From: Bin5 sp965242905
GTDB lineage: Bacteria; Chloroflexota; Anaerolineae; Caldilineales; Caldilineaceae
Direction: 5' to 3'
DNA length: 64,000 nt
Assembly: GCA_965242905.1 (NCBI GenBank)
Contig: CBDETM010000002.1
Location: 1,426,001-1,490,000 of the forward strand
The position numbers and the translations under genes are program-made. Positions 42,831 through 52,714 of the stretch are shown here, in pieces. The notes under the pieces were generated by a model that worked only from the letters and a program-made list of their open reading frames with translations, was not told the origin of the DNA and searched no databases. Within the stretch, counting starts at the first letter, position 1, and each line of letters begins with the position of its first letter.

Positions 42831-42859
42831 TTGGATTTTGAATTCTACATATATATAAT
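42831..42859 (+). promoter_or_regulatory. Promoter-like boxes upstream of cyclase gene
   Basis: TTGGAT (42831-42836), a 17-base spacer and a perfect TATAAT (42854-42859) lie in an AT-rich island. The -10 box begins 44 bases after the end of repeat copy 4. A leader of about 190 bases to the ATG at 43054 shows no obvious structure. Confidence 0.55.
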
Positions 42860-43053
42860 TGCGCTTATTGTAGAAAGTGAACCTAAAGTTCTTCAACCTT
42901 ACGTTTGGTCCCCTGCAAACGAACGAAGTGTACTGCTCAAAGACGAGCATCTCCTCTATTCAGGTAGTTGCCAACTTAAATCATCAGTCATTCAAAAAGA
43001 AGCCGAAGGGCGTTGCGCGCCGCTGGCAGGCGGGCAAGGCAGGGAGATCCAGC

Positions 43054-43776
43054 ATGGGGCGCAGAGTCATAGACTTGAGCATGCCCGTCCATAACGACAT
43101 GGTGGTCTTCCCGCGGGTGACGCGCCCGACGCTGCTGATGTATGAGGACTGGGAGGGTTTTGCGAGCGGCATCGGGGCGGCGGAACATGGCGTCACTTCG
43201 CTGACGGCCCACTATCTGACGATTCTCGGAGACCACGTCGGCACGCACATTGACGCGCTGAAGCACCTGGTTGAGGGCAAGCCGGGGCCGGAAGGGATCC
43301 CGCTGGAGTACTGCTACGGCGACGGGGTGCTGCTGGATTTCCGGCACAAGGAGAACGGAGCGGGCATCAGCGCAGCCGATATGGAAGAGGCTGTGCGCAG
43401 GATAGATTACGAGATCAAGCCGCTGGACCTGGTGCTGATCTGGACGGGGGCGGGCAGCTATATTGAAGAGGAGCGCTACCTGAGCGAGCACAGCGGCATG
43501 ACGCGTGAAGCGACACTGTGGCTGATCGAGCGCGGGGTGAAGGTGATGGGCATTGACGCGGTAACGTTTGACCCGCCGGTGTGGGCGATGTTTGAGCGCA
43601 AGCAGTTCTGGGAAGCGCATCGCGTCATGTACGAACATGAGTATTATCATGTGGAGAACCTCTGCAACCTGGAGGAGATTCCACAGCCGCACGGATTCAC
43701 GCTCTCGATGCTGCCGGTGAAGTGGGTGGGGACGACCGGTGCGCCTGTGCGGGCGGTTGCGATTGTGGAGGATTGA
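43054..43776 (+). CDS. Cyclase-family (KynB-like) metal hydrolase
   Basis: The family motif H-x-GT-H-x-D-x3-H is present as DHVGTHIDALKHL near residue 70, with metal-binding His and Asp, and the opening RVIDLSMPVHNDM is typical. Relatives hydrolyse N-formylkynurenine, isatin or other amides and lactones; the substrate here is unknown. I choose ATG 43054 because AGGGAG precedes it (240 residues). The frame is open upstream to a GTG at 42877, but that 59-residue extension has no family character. It heads the long plus-strand catabolic run and is followed after 178 bases by the sugar-binding lipoprotein gene. Confidence 0.87.
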   Translation: MGRRVIDLSMPVHNDMVVFPRVTRPTLLMYEDWEGFASGIGAAEHGVTSLTAHYLTILGDHVGTHIDALKHLVEGKPGPEGIPLEYCYGDGVLLDFRHKENGAGISAADMEEAVRRIDYEIKPLDLVLIWTGAGSYIEEERYLSEHSGMTREATLWLIERGVKVMGIDAVTFDPPVWAMFERKQFWEAHRVMYEHEYYHVENLCNLEEIPQPHGFTLSMLPVKWVGTTGAPVRAVAIVED

Positions 43777-43954
43777 ACAGGTTGCATTGCGTCGTGACCA
43801 AGGCATTTCCTGAGTCGGATTTGTTTCGTCTCTGATGGGGCCGTGATTTCAGTCCTAATGGGACTATTTCGAAAGGCATGTACTCGCGGTACTACAGGTA
43901 CGCACTACGCTGAAGTCTATAATTCACTTTAACCTTCACTTTAAGGAGAAAAGC

Positions 43955-45421
43955 ATGAACAAGCTCAGCAGACGATCGTTCCTTCGGTCGATGGGGATGG
44001 CCGGCGCCGGCGTCGCGCTGGCGGCCTGCGCGGCCCCTGCCGCGCCCGCTGCTCAGGAATCTGACGGCGAGATGGACGGTGGAGACGGCATGACCGGCAA
44101 CCTGCAGATCTGGGTGCAGCACTATACGCCCACTGAAAGCATGGAGCAGGGTCCCAACAATCCTCTTCCTCATAACATGATCCAGGTGATCTCCGATGAG
44201 TATATGGCGGATCATCCGGGGGCCACGATCGAGATCATCAGGAAGCCGGACAACCTGGCCAGCCATGAGTGGATCGTAACACAGCAGGCCGGCGGCACGA
44301 TTCCGCACATCGTGTGGACGCACTCTTTCTGGGTGCAGGATGAGATCGACAAGAACTGGTGGATTCCACTGGATCCCTTCTTCGAACAGCCCAATCCTTA
44401 CGTGGGCGCCGGCGAACCGGGCAGCGAGCGCTGGTTGGACCAGTTCTACGAGATTCCCACGGAGGCCAAGCGCGGCCCGGACGGCAAGCACTATGTCGTG
44501 CCGATCGACCTTGTGACGACGTTCTTCTTCTATAACCAGAACGTTTTCGACGAGGTTGGCGTATCAGGTCCGAGCACCTACGGTGAGTGGATCGAAGTTC
44601 AGGAGGCGCTGCAGGATACCATCATTCCTAACGCCGCCTTGAGATGGTATCAGTCCCAGATCGGGGCGATGCTCTACGCCAAGAAGGATGACATTATCAA
44701 CGCTGACGGCGGCGTGGCATCGTTGGAGGAGGTCGGCTGCGCCATGAAGAACGGGCTCTACACCGCCACAGATCCCGAATATGGCGAGTGGTTCCGACTG
44801 GTTAAGCAGTTGATCCCTTTTCTGGCGCCGGACTGGGCGGCCGAGGGCGCGGACTTCAACCGCAAGTTCCTCCAAAAAGATGTGGCCGTATATGAAGACG
44901 GCAGCTGGCGCTTCGGCTACCTCAAGGCCGACCCTCTGGTCGATTTCGAGTGGAGCACATTCTACGCACCTACCATCACCGAGGCGGATTCGCCCTTCGC
45001 GATTGGCGAGGCAGCCCCGCCGATTGGGGGCGCCACCGCAGCCCAGTGGGCGATGGCAACCAAGACGGAGCGGGATGGAATCGTGCCGCTGGCCGTGGAC
45101 TTCCTGCGCTACGTGACTGCTCCGCAGAACGCCGGGCGCATGATCGCGGAGACGGGCACCTTCCTGCCCAACATCAAGGGCGTTGACGTGAATCCCGATC
45201 TGCGAGAACCGTTGCGCGCGATCACCGAGGGGTTGGGTGAGGCCGGTATGGTCACATATCCCGACAAGATCGGTACCGAGCAGCGGGAGAAGATCGACGC
45301 CATCTGGACCGACTTCAAGCTGGACGTCGTTTCGCAGGAAGAGGCCGCAGAGCAGATCAATGAGTTGCTGCTCGAATACGCGGATGAGGCGATTGAGAAG
45401 AACGGCTGGGATTGCGGTTAG
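43955..45421 (+). CDS. Tat-exported sugar-binding lipoprotein of ABC importer
   Basis: The product begins MNKLSRRSFLRSMG (twin-arginine at 6-7) and has the lipobox LAAC with Cys25, an Ala/Pro linker and a family-1 solute-binding fold of 488 residues. Visible stretches include LQIWVQHYTP, FWVQDEIDKNWW, DGKHYVVPIDL and GGATAAQWAMATKTE. It binds a carbohydrate outside the cell and passes it to the two permeases encoded next (45568, 46621). The ribosome site AAGGAG stands eight bases before ATG. Confidence 0.93.
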   Translation: MNKLSRRSFLRSMGMAGAGVALAACAAPAAPAAQESDGEMDGGDGMTGNLQIWVQHYTPTESMEQGPNNPLPHNMIQVISDEYMADHPGATIEIIRKPDNLASHEWIVTQQAGGTIPHIVWTHSFWVQDEIDKNWWIPLDPFFEQPNPYVGAGEPGSERWLDQFYEIPTEAKRGPDGKHYVVPIDLVTTFFFYNQNVFDEVGVSGPSTYGEWIEVQEALQDTIIPNAALRWYQSQIGAMLYAKKDDIINADGGVASLEEVGCAMKNGLYTATDPEYGEWFRLVKQLIPFLAPDWAAEGADFNRKFLQKDVAVYEDGSWRFGYLKADPLVDFEWSTFYAPTITEADSPFAIGEAAPPIGGATAAQWAMATKTERDGIVPLAVDFLRYVTAPQNAGRMIAETGTFLPNIKGVDVNPDLREPLRAITEGLGEAGMVTYPDKIGTEQREKIDAIWTDFKLDVVSQEEAAEQINELLLEYADEAIEKNGWDCG

Positions 45422-45567
45422 TAGCTTCTAGTTTTTAGTGAACTTCTGGTTGCTAGTGGTGTTTGCTGGGGGCTGGAGACTCAGGATTTGAAGCTTATGG
45501 ATGTGGGTGGGTTCCACGGGGATAGGCTCGTGGAGCCCGCCTTCAGTGTAGGAACGGGAATAGGGCA

Positions 45568-46533
45568 ATGACAACAGAAGAGATTCGTGCGCCTGCGTCA
45601 CACGCCACGATGGCAGACGTGCGCGTGCCGCAGGAGAGGCAGTCGACGCTCGGGCAACGCATCTACCGCTACCGTTTTGTTTACCTGATGCTGGTTCCCA
45701 CTTTTGCGCTGCTGCTGACCTTCAATTATTACCCGGCCTTCATGGGGCTCTACCGGGCCTTTTTCAAGTGGGACATTGGTCTGCAGCCGGAGTTCCTGGG
45801 GTTGGGTAACTTCGAGAAGCTCTTCATCAAGGACGACATTTTCCTCAAATCGCTGCGCCATGTGAGCCTTCTCACTTCATGGCGGGTGATCAGTGCGGTC
45901 ACGTTTCCCTTCATCGTCGCTGAACTGATCTTCAATTTGCGCAGTAATGTACACAAGTACACGTACCGCGTCCTGACCATCCTGCCGGCGGTTGTGCCGG
46001 GCATCGTCATTCTATTGCTGTGGCATTTCATCTATGACGGCACGCACGGTTTGTTGAACGCGTTCCTGGAGGCGGTCGGGCTGGAGGACTGGCAGCAGCC
46101 GTGGCTGGGGAGCCCGAAGACAGCGCTCTACGCGGTTACGTTCATGGGTTTCCCGTGGGTAGGCGGTGTCACGGTGCTCATTTATCTGGCGGGCCTGCAG
46201 GGGATCTCGGACGAGATCATTGACAGTTCTCTGGTCGACGGATGCTCCGGTTTACGGCGTATCTTCGCGATCGACATTCCCCTCATCCTCGGTCAGTTCA
46301 AGCTGATCATTGTGTTGGCCGTGATTGGGGGTTTGCAGGGCTGGGTCGCGGTCTTTGTGATGACGGCCGGCGGGCCGGGAACGGCAAGTGTGGTCCCGGG
46401 GTTGTGGATGTACAACAACGCCTTTTTGTGGAACAAGATGGGATATGCTTCAGCAATCGCCTTGTTCCTGTTTGTGCTGATTATGGGAATGACGATCTTG
46501 AATGTGAAATTCTTAAAGACGGGAGACTATTGA
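45568..46533 (+). CDS. Sugar ABC importer permease, MalF/UgpA type
   Basis: Six transmembrane helices are predicted from hydrophobic stretches, the first at FVYLMLVPTFALLLTF and the last at AIALFLFVLIMGMTIL. The cytoplasmic coupling loop DSSLVDGCSGLRRIFAIDIPLI corresponds to the EAA motif contacting the ATPase, here with DGCSG in place of DGA-x. It belongs to the binding-protein-dependent family and works with the following permease as a heterodimer. It starts 146 bases after the binding-protein gene. The gap between the two permease genes is 87 bases. Confidence 0.92.
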   Translation: MTTEEIRAPASHATMADVRVPQERQSTLGQRIYRYRFVYLMLVPTFALLLTFNYYPAFMGLYRAFFKWDIGLQPEFLGLGNFEKLFIKDDIFLKSLRHVSLLTSWRVISAVTFPFIVAELIFNLRSNVHKYTYRVLTILPAVVPGIVILLLWHFIYDGTHGLLNAFLEAVGLEDWQQPWLGSPKTALYAVTFMGFPWVGGVTVLIYLAGLQGISDEIIDSSLVDGCSGLRRIFAIDIPLILGQFKLIIVLAVIGGLQGWVAVFVMTAGGPGTASVVPGLWMYNNAFLWNKMGYASAIALFLFVLIMGMTILNVKFLKTGDY

Positions 46534-46620
46534 GTTGTCAGCGGAACGTGAACAGGAGTTACTGACAACCAGGCCAGAGGTAAGGGTCGTGTCAAACTGG
46601 ACCGGCAGGAGCGTTGATCG

Positions 46621-47502
46621 ATGACAGTACTGGAAGGGCAACCGCAACCGATCCAACGTATGTCGTTGACAGAAGGCTGGCGCCGAGCTTGGCGCACAGG
46701 TGACTGGTGGCGCCATCTGGGACTGTTTGGCTTCCTGTTTTTCATGTTTCTGCCGTTCATTATCACGATTATCATTTCGTTCAAGGACATCCACCAGTTC
46801 GATCATTACCCGTTCACTGTCACGATGCCGCTCCACCCCGAAAACTATCTTGAAGCCTGGCGCATTGTCTCCCGCTATATCCTCAACAGCATAATCACCA
46901 GCGGCACCTCGGTGGTTGGTATGGTTATTCTGGCGGCGGTCGCAGCGTGGGCTTTTGCCCGCTATCCATTTCCAGGGCGGGAGCTCTTCTTTTTCGGGGT
47001 GCTGGCCCTATTGATGGTGCCGGGGGAGCTCACCCTGATTCCGGCTTTTTTGCTGGTTAAGGATCTCGGTCTTCTGAATACCCGCTGGGTATTGATCGCC
47101 CCTTACATCGCTGGAGGTCAGGTCTTTGCCATCTTCATCCTGCGTCAGTTCTTCGAAGCTCTGCCGGGCGAGATGTTCGAGGCGGCGAGGATCGACGGCG
47201 CCAGCGAGTTGCAGGTATTCCGCCACATTGGCATTCCACTGTCGCAGTCGATTCTGGGTGTCGTTGCAATCATGCACGTTCTCAGCACATGGAACGACGT
47301 TATCTGGCCCCTGGTTACACTCCGTAGCAACGAATTGATGACGCTGACCATCGGACTGTATGCGTTCCGAACCCAGTTTTACACAATCTGGGGTCCACTG
47401 ATGGCGGGTTATGTAATCGCTTCGATTCCTCTCATCATCCTGTTCGCCTTTACCAGCCGCCTGTTCGTCGAAGGGCTTAGCTCCGGCGCTATCAAGATGT
47501 AA
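46621..47502 (+). CDS. Sugar ABC importer permease, MalG/UgpE type
   Basis: This is a 293-residue six-helix permease. The first helix is LGLFGFLFFMFLPFIITIII, the EAA loop reads EAARIDGASELQVFRHIGIPL, and the final helix precedes a short FVEGLSSGAIK tail that is typical of this subfamily. The ATG follows CAGGAG. With the upstream permease and binding protein it forms an importer lacking its own ATP-binding subunit, so a shared MsmX/UgpC-like ATPase elsewhere on the chromosome must serve it (inference). Confidence 0.94.
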   Translation: MTVLEGQPQPIQRMSLTEGWRRAWRTGDWWRHLGLFGFLFFMFLPFIITIIISFKDIHQFDHYPFTVTMPLHPENYLEAWRIVSRYILNSIITSGTSVVGMVILAAVAAWAFARYPFPGRELFFFGVLALLMVPGELTLIPAFLLVKDLGLLNTRWVLIAPYIAGGQVFAIFILRQFFEALPGEMFEAARIDGASELQVFRHIGIPLSQSILGVVAIMHVLSTWNDVIWPLVTLRSNELMTLTIGLYAFRTQFYTIWGPLMAGYVIASIPLIILFAFTSRLFVEGLSSGAIKM

Positions 47503-47540
47503 GCTGCACGGGAGCGCTGCGATCTCTCCTGCACATTTCG

Positions 47541-50417
47541 ATGCGTTCCATTTACAGCTATCTTGGTCTCTGGAGAATTGCTCTCCGGCGTTTCAGTTCG
47601 GAACCGGTGCTGACTTTTTGTCTTCTGCTTGGTTGGAGCGTGGTGGTGGCGCTGGCGTCGGCGCCGCCGATGTACACTGACGCGGCCAACCGCTCCCTGC
47701 TGCAGCATGAGCTGCAGACCGTCCCAAACCGCTCGGCATTCTCCTTCTTTTATCACTATGTAAAGGGCTCCAGCGTCGAAGGCGCGGACTGGGATGCGTA
47801 CGCGGCCCTGGACCAGTACATGGAGACCCGCTATAACCAGGATCTGGGGCTGCCGCACCGTTCGGACATGCATTATGTCAAGAGCGATTTGTTCCAGGTC
47901 TTTCCCCTGCGTGACGGGCAGTATGAAGTGCGGGACAGGCCTCTATTGCGGGGTTACCTGGGCTTTATCGACCGCCTTGAGGAGTACGTATCGGTTGCCG
48001 AAGGCGAGTTTCCCGCGCAGGGAGACGTTGAGGGGGGCAGTGACGAGGTCGTCGACGTCCTTGTCAGCGAGGAATTTGCGGTGGAGGCGGGGCTGCAGGT
48101 GGGGGAGGGGTATACGCTCTTCGACCCAAGCGCGCGCACATCGACCGGCAATGTTGTGCGCCTGGAGATACCGATACGGATTGCAGGGATCTGGATTCCG
48201 CGCACAGAAGGCGGCGCAACGTGGCATTTGCCGGCGTTGTCGTTCGCGAATGTTTTCCTCGTTCCTGAGAACACCTACATCAGTGAGATTGGGGCGAGGG
48301 TTCCGCATGCGTTGACGGACGTCGGCTGGTACAAGGTTGTTGACGGCGACTCGGTGCGCGCAGAGGACGTGGACCGGTTCCTGGGCAGAGTCAACCGTGT
48401 GGACCGGCAGATCAAGAGCCGGATAGCGACGACATATCTGGAACTGTCGCCGGTCTCCGCGCTGAGGCGATACCGGCTGGTGGCTTCGACGCAGGCGATA
48501 TTGCTGCTTCTTTTCAGCATTCCCATTTTGGGGCTTGTCCTCTATTTCATTGTTCTGATCGCCGACAGCACGGTAAAGCGGCAGCAGATCGAGATTTCGA
48601 TCCTGAAGAGCCGGGGGGCGACGAGCGGTCAGATCTTTTCGATCTATCTGCTGCAGGGCGCTACGCTTGGGATCTTTGCGCTGGCAGTTGGCCCGGAGTT
48701 GGGCAAGGTGGTGGCGCAGTTCATTGGCGGGACGCGCTACTTCATGACATTTGAGGCGCAGACGCCGCTGCAGATCGAGACGACGACGACCAGTATGACG
48801 TATACGGTTGTCGCGATCGGGGGCGCTCTCTTCGCGACTGTGCTGCCGGCGATGGGGGCGGCGCGGCTGGCGATTGTCGAGGCGAAGCAGGAGGTAAGCC
48901 GCCGGCAGCGACGCTCCTTCTGGGAACGCTCGTACCTTGACTTTTTGCTGCTGGGGGTAGCGAGTTACGGCTACTACATGCTCAGGACGCAGGGGCGGAT
49001 CGCCTTTCTGCAGGCCGATGTTCCCACGGACCCGCTGGACAACCCACTGCTGTTTCTGGCGCCGGCGCTGTTTATTCTGGCGGTGGCGCTGGTGGCCGTC
49101 CGTCTCTTCCCGATCATTGCGTTGATACTGAGTATGCTGTGGGCGCGGCTGGGCGGGATCTCGATGCTGCTGGCATTCTACAATCTGGCGCGCACGGGCA
49201 GAGTCTATACCAGCCTGCTGCTGCTGCTCATTCTGACCACAAGCCTGGGGACTTTTACGGCATCAATGGCGCGCACGCTGGACGCCAACCTGGTGGCGCG
49301 CATCTTTTACGAGGTTGGGGCCGACGTCACGCTGACTGAGGGGGCGGCGCTGCGGATACTTCCCTCTGAAAACGGCGAACCGGTAGAAGAGGGGGAGGAG
49401 GAGTTTGTGTGGATCAACATGCCGGTGGACGAACACCGTCAGGCACCGGGGGTCAGGGCTGCGACCCGTATCGGAGATTTCCCGGTGTCCACACGCGTGG
49501 GCGGCAGGCTGGTCAGCGGCAGGCTCTTCGGTATCGACCGCAGCCATTTCCCGGAGGTCGCGTATTTCCGGCCGGATTTTGCCAATGATTCGCTCGGTGC
49601 GCTCATGAACGCGCTGGCGCTGGAATATAGCGGCGTCATTGTCAGCCAATCGATGTTGGACGCTCTCGGGCTACAGATTGGCGATACGATCGCGCTGAGC
49701 GGGCTCGTCCAAGCAAGTAATGCGACGTTCGATTTTCAGATCGTGGGGGCGATGGAGCTGTTTCCGACCGTCTACCCGCGGGACGGAGAGTTCTTTGTCG
49801 CCAACCTAGATTACATCTTTTCTCTTATTGGCCATGAGGTCCCTTACAGGGTCTGGCTGGCAACTGAGGAAGCCATTGATCCGGAACTTCTGGTAAGTTC
49901 ATTGGACGAACTTGGCTACAGGATAATATCGATGGAGGATGCGCATTCGGAGCTTGCGGAGGCGCAGGCAAGGCCGGCGCGGGTCGGGTTGTTCGGGTTT
50001 CTTTCGGTTGGCTTCATCGCCGTAGCCATACTGAGTATGCTGGCATTGGTGATTTACTCGGCATTGTCGTTTCGGCAGCGATTCATCCAGCTGGGCATAT
50101 TGCGGGCGATGGGACTTTCGACAAGCCAGCTTGTCTTTTCGCTTGGCGGCGAACAGGTGACGGTTACGACGGTGGGCATCGCGGCGGGCAGTTACCTGGG
50201 CCTGCTGAGCAGCTATCTATTCATACCCTTCTACCAGATTGGGCACGACCAGGCCGATCTGGTCCCGCCGTTTGTCGTGCAGATCGCGTGGGACGATGTA
50301 ACGCAGCTGGTGCTGGCGATGATGGCCATGGTTTTGGTGGCAGCGATCGGCACGTTGTGGTTGCTGGTGCGGATGAAGACTTTTCAGGCGGTTAAAATGG
50401 GCGAAGTGCTCGCATGA
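47541..50417 (+). CDS. FtsX/MacB-type ABC permease (958 aa)
   Basis: This paralogue of 25942-28779 has the same layout: an N-terminal helix (LTFCLLLGWSVVVALASAPP), an extracytoplasmic domain to about residue 300, and an FtsX helix set with the KRQQIEISILKSRGA loop. A second extracytoplasmic domain (about 600-800) leads to a last helix set with FRQRFIQLGILRAMGL. It starts 38 bases after the sugar permease gene and is probably cotranscribed, but it belongs to a different transporter class, so a combined function is uncertain. No ATPase or membrane-fusion gene is near. ATG 47541 has only a weak ribosome site. Confidence 0.85.
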   Translation: MRSIYSYLGLWRIALRRFSSEPVLTFCLLLGWSVVVALASAPPMYTDAANRSLLQHELQTVPNRSAFSFFYHYVKGSSVEGADWDAYAALDQYMETRYNQDLGLPHRSDMHYVKSDLFQVFPLRDGQYEVRDRPLLRGYLGFIDRLEEYVSVAEGEFPAQGDVEGGSDEVVDVLVSEEFAVEAGLQVGEGYTLFDPSARTSTGNVVRLEIPIRIAGIWIPRTEGGATWHLPALSFANVFLVPENTYISEIGARVPHALTDVGWYKVVDGDSVRAEDVDRFLGRVNRVDRQIKSRIATTYLELSPVSALRRYRLVASTQAILLLLFSIPILGLVLYFIVLIADSTVKRQQIEISILKSRGATSGQIFSIYLLQGATLGIFALAVGPELGKVVAQFIGGTRYFMTFEAQTPLQIETTTTSMTYTVVAIGGALFATVLPAMGAARLAIVEAKQEVSRRQRRSFWERSYLDFLLLGVASYGYYMLRTQGRIAFLQADVPTDPLDNPLLFLAPALFILAVALVAVRLFPIIALILSMLWARLGGISMLLAFYNLARTGRVYTSLLLLLILTTSLGTFTASMARTLDANLVARIFYEVGADVTLTEGAALRILPSENGEPVEEGEEEFVWINMPVDEHRQAPGVRAATRIGDFPVSTRVGGRLVSGRLFGIDRSHFPEVAYFRPDFANDSLGALMNALALEYSGVIVSQSMLDALGLQIGDTIALSGLVQASNATFDFQIVGAMELFPTVYPRDGEFFVANLDYIFSLIGHEVPYRVWLATEEAIDPELLVSSLDELGYRIISMEDAHSELAEAQARPARVGLFGFLSVGFIAVAILSMLALVIYSALSFRQRFIQLGILRAMGLSTSQLVFSLGGEQVTVTTVGIAAGSYLGLLSSYLFIPFYQIGHDQADLVPPFVVQIAWDDVTQLVLAMMAMVLVAAIGTLWLLVRMKTFQAVKMGEVLA

Positions 50418-50479
50418 TTTTGAACTGCGCCGGCAGGTGAAGGTGTGCTTCGTCACCCGTCACCTAGAAAGGAGTTCCC

Positions 50480-51484
50480 ATGAAAGTTGGTCTTGACGCT
50501 CTGACGCTGAAAGCTGTAAGCCTTGATCCGCTGGAGCTCCTGGAATTGACGAGGGCCCACGGCATGGAGGGCCTGCATTTTTCGGCGAGGTTGCTGGAAG
50601 GGCGCGACGATGCCTATGTGGACAGGCTGTCGGAAGAGGCAGAGGCCCACGGGCTGTATCTTGAACTGGCCGGCGCCGGTGTCAACCCCGGTCAGAGCAG
50701 GCGGACCGTGGCCGAGATGGTGACGGAGTGGAAGCCACTTTTCACGCTGGCCAAGAGGTTGAATGCTCCGATACTGAATACCTGTTTTGGTCTGCTCAAG
50801 GAGCGCACGTTTGCTGCGCCGACGCTGGCGGAACAGATCGAGTTGACGATCGAGGTATTGCGAGAGCTGAGCCTGATGGCTGCGGAGTTCGACGCAGTGA
50901 TCACGATGGAGCTGCATGTCGATCTGACTTCGCTGGAGCTTGTACACATCATTGAAGCGGTCGACTCGGAGCTCGTCAAGGTCAACCTGGATACGGCCAA
51001 TGCATTGGGGCTGCTCGAGGATCCGGTTGACGCGGCGCGTGTGCTGGCGCCGTACGTGCATACGACCCATTTCAAAGACACGTGCATCTATCCCACCAAG
51101 GAAGGTTATAACTGGCAGGGCGGTGCGCCGTTGGGGCGGGGCCTTGTCGATCTGCCAGCGGTCGTGGAGATTCTATACCAGGCCAATCCGAACGTTCATC
51201 TGAACATTGAGGACAGCGGGGGGTTTATTCCGATTCCGATGTATGACGAGGCGTTCCTCGGGAGCTTCACCGATCTGACGCCGACCCGGATGGCCCGCTT
51301 TGTGCGGCATTTGTGGCGGGGGGAGCAGCAGGTAAGGGCCGGCCTCCATCCGCGTCCTGAGGAGAGCAAGGATATCGATTGGGCCGCGGTCATACCGGGA
51401 CGGCTTCAGTATAATGTCGACTACGCGCGACGGCTGCGAGACGAGACGGTGGCGAGCGCGGCAACCACAGCGAACCATAGTTGA
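50480..51484 (+). CDS. Sugar phosphate isomerase/epimerase-type TIM barrel
   Basis: This is a xylose-isomerase-like TIM-barrel protein of 334 residues. Strands and metal ligands can be followed: GMEGLHFSARL, LYLELAGAGVNPG, ITMELHVDL (Glu), VKVNLDTANALG (Asp), HTTHFKDTCI (His) and HLNIEDSGGF (Glu). Family members isomerise or epimerise sugars and inositols. The start has a strong AAGGAG site. It is followed by oxidoreductase genes, a typical arrangement for oxidation-isomerisation catabolism of sugars or polyols. Confidence 0.88.
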   Translation: MKVGLDALTLKAVSLDPLELLELTRAHGMEGLHFSARLLEGRDDAYVDRLSEEAEAHGLYLELAGAGVNPGQSRRTVAEMVTEWKPLFTLAKRLNAPILNTCFGLLKERTFAAPTLAEQIELTIEVLRELSLMAAEFDAVITMELHVDLTSLELVHIIEAVDSELVKVNLDTANALGLLEDPVDAARVLAPYVHTTHFKDTCIYPTKEGYNWQGGAPLGRGLVDLPAVVEILYQANPNVHLNIEDSGGFIPIPMYDEAFLGSFTDLTPTRMARFVRHLWRGEQQVRAGLHPRPEESKDIDWAAVIPGRLQYNVDYARRLRDETVASAATTANHS

Positions 51485-51524
51485 AACATGCATTTCTCCA
51501 TTGATTTCGACAGGGGAAACTCCA

Positions 51525-52712
51525 ATGACTGAATTCAGAGCGGCGGTGATCGGGTGTGGACGCATGGCCCGGGGCCATATGGAGGCGTACAAGGAGTTGG
51601 GTATTCCGATCGCGGCGGGGGCCGATATTTCCGAAGATGCTCTGCAGGCTTTCGCCGAGGAGACGGGCGCTGAGGGGTTGTTCACCGATTACAAGGAGAT
51701 GCTGGCTAAAGTTCAGCCAGAACTGGTGTCGGTGGTTACGCACGATGCACTGCACTGTGAGATGGTGGTGGCAGCGGCGCAGGCGGGGACGAAGGGGATC
51801 GTGTGTGAAAAACCGATGGCGATGGATCTGACGGAGGCGGACGAGATGCTGGCGGCGTGCCGGGCGTCCGGCTCGCGGCTGACGATCAGCCATCAGCGCC
51901 ATTATATGCCCCAATACGTGCGCGCCCGGGAGCTGATTGCCGGCGGTGCGATCGGCCGCGTCGTTTCCGCTGAGGCCTCGCTCAAGGCCGGGTGCCTGAT
52001 GACGGACGGGACCCACACGATCCATATGCTGCTGGCGCTGCTGGGAGAGCCGGAAGTCGATCACCTTCTGGGGCAAGTAGACGGGCATGAAGGCTATGAG
52101 TATTACGGTCACCGCTGCGAGAATGCGGGCATTGCCTTTCTGGCTTTCACGAACCAGGTGAGGGCCAGCATGGTCTGGGGCTGGATGGCACGCTCGCCCG
52201 CATTCGATGGCAGGATCAGGCGGCAGCATTCGCTGGACCCAAGCTGGAACGACGAGATCCATCGCTACCATCATTTCATCATTCACGGCGAAGAGGGCAG
52301 ACTGGAACTCTACGGCGACGTATTCCGCAGCGCCGATCTTCTGAATGCACCTGCGCTGCGCATCTATCGGGGCGGCGAAGTCGAAGAGATAAAGATCGAG
52401 TGGCCTGCTCCTGTCAGCGCAATTGGGCTTGAGATCAAGGACTTGATCGGGACGATTGAAACGGGAGCGCCGCATCCATTGGATGGCGAAAACGGACGCA
52501 AGGTCACCGAGGTGATGATCGGCATTTATGAGTCGGCGAGACGCCGCTCGGTCATCAAGTTTCCGGTTGAGGTGCGGGACAATCCATTCCTGGCGATGTG
52601 CGATACAGGAGATTTCCCACCGCAGGGCGATGAAACGGGACGCTATGTTTCGCCGAATGTGCGCGAAAGGTGGCGTGACAGGTCTGAAACCGAAAAGGGT
52701 AAAGGAGCGTAG
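51525..52712 (+). CDS. Gfo/Idh/MocA-family oxidoreductase
   Basis: The start is ATG 51525 (MTEFRAAVIGCGRMARGH), after AGGGGA; the longer frame to 51414 overlaps the previous gene. A Rossmann domain with GCGRMARG and the CEKPMAMDL lysine motif precedes the family's alpha/beta substrate domain, which carries a TDGTHTIHMLLALLG sequence (catalytic His). This NAD(P)-dependent enzyme oxidises or reduces a sugar or inositol. At 395 residues it is normal length. It lies between an isomerase and an SDR enzyme. Confidence 0.92.
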   Translation: MTEFRAAVIGCGRMARGHMEAYKELGIPIAAGADISEDALQAFAEETGAEGLFTDYKEMLAKVQPELVSVVTHDALHCEMVVAAAQAGTKGIVCEKPMAMDLTEADEMLAACRASGSRLTISHQRHYMPQYVRARELIAGGAIGRVVSAEASLKAGCLMTDGTHTIHMLLALLGEPEVDHLLGQVDGHEGYEYYGHRCENAGIAFLAFTNQVRASMVWGWMARSPAFDGRIRRQHSLDPSWNDEIHRYHHFIIHGEEGRLELYGDVFRSADLLNAPALRIYRGGEVEEIKIEWPAPVSAIGLEIKDLIGTIETGAPHPLDGENGRKVTEVMIGIYESARRRSVIKFPVEVRDNPFLAMCDTGDFPPQGDETGRYVSPNVRERWRDRSETEKGKGA

Positions 52713-52714
52713 AG

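Noticed and set aside
42877..43053. 59-residue N-terminal extension of the cyclase
   Set aside because: There is no ribosome site at 42877 and no family similarity; a good site precedes ATG 43054.
43830..43880. AGTCC-TAATG-GGACT hairpin before the binding-protein gene
   Set aside because: Only five pairs and no T-run, so it is not claimed as terminator or riboswitch.
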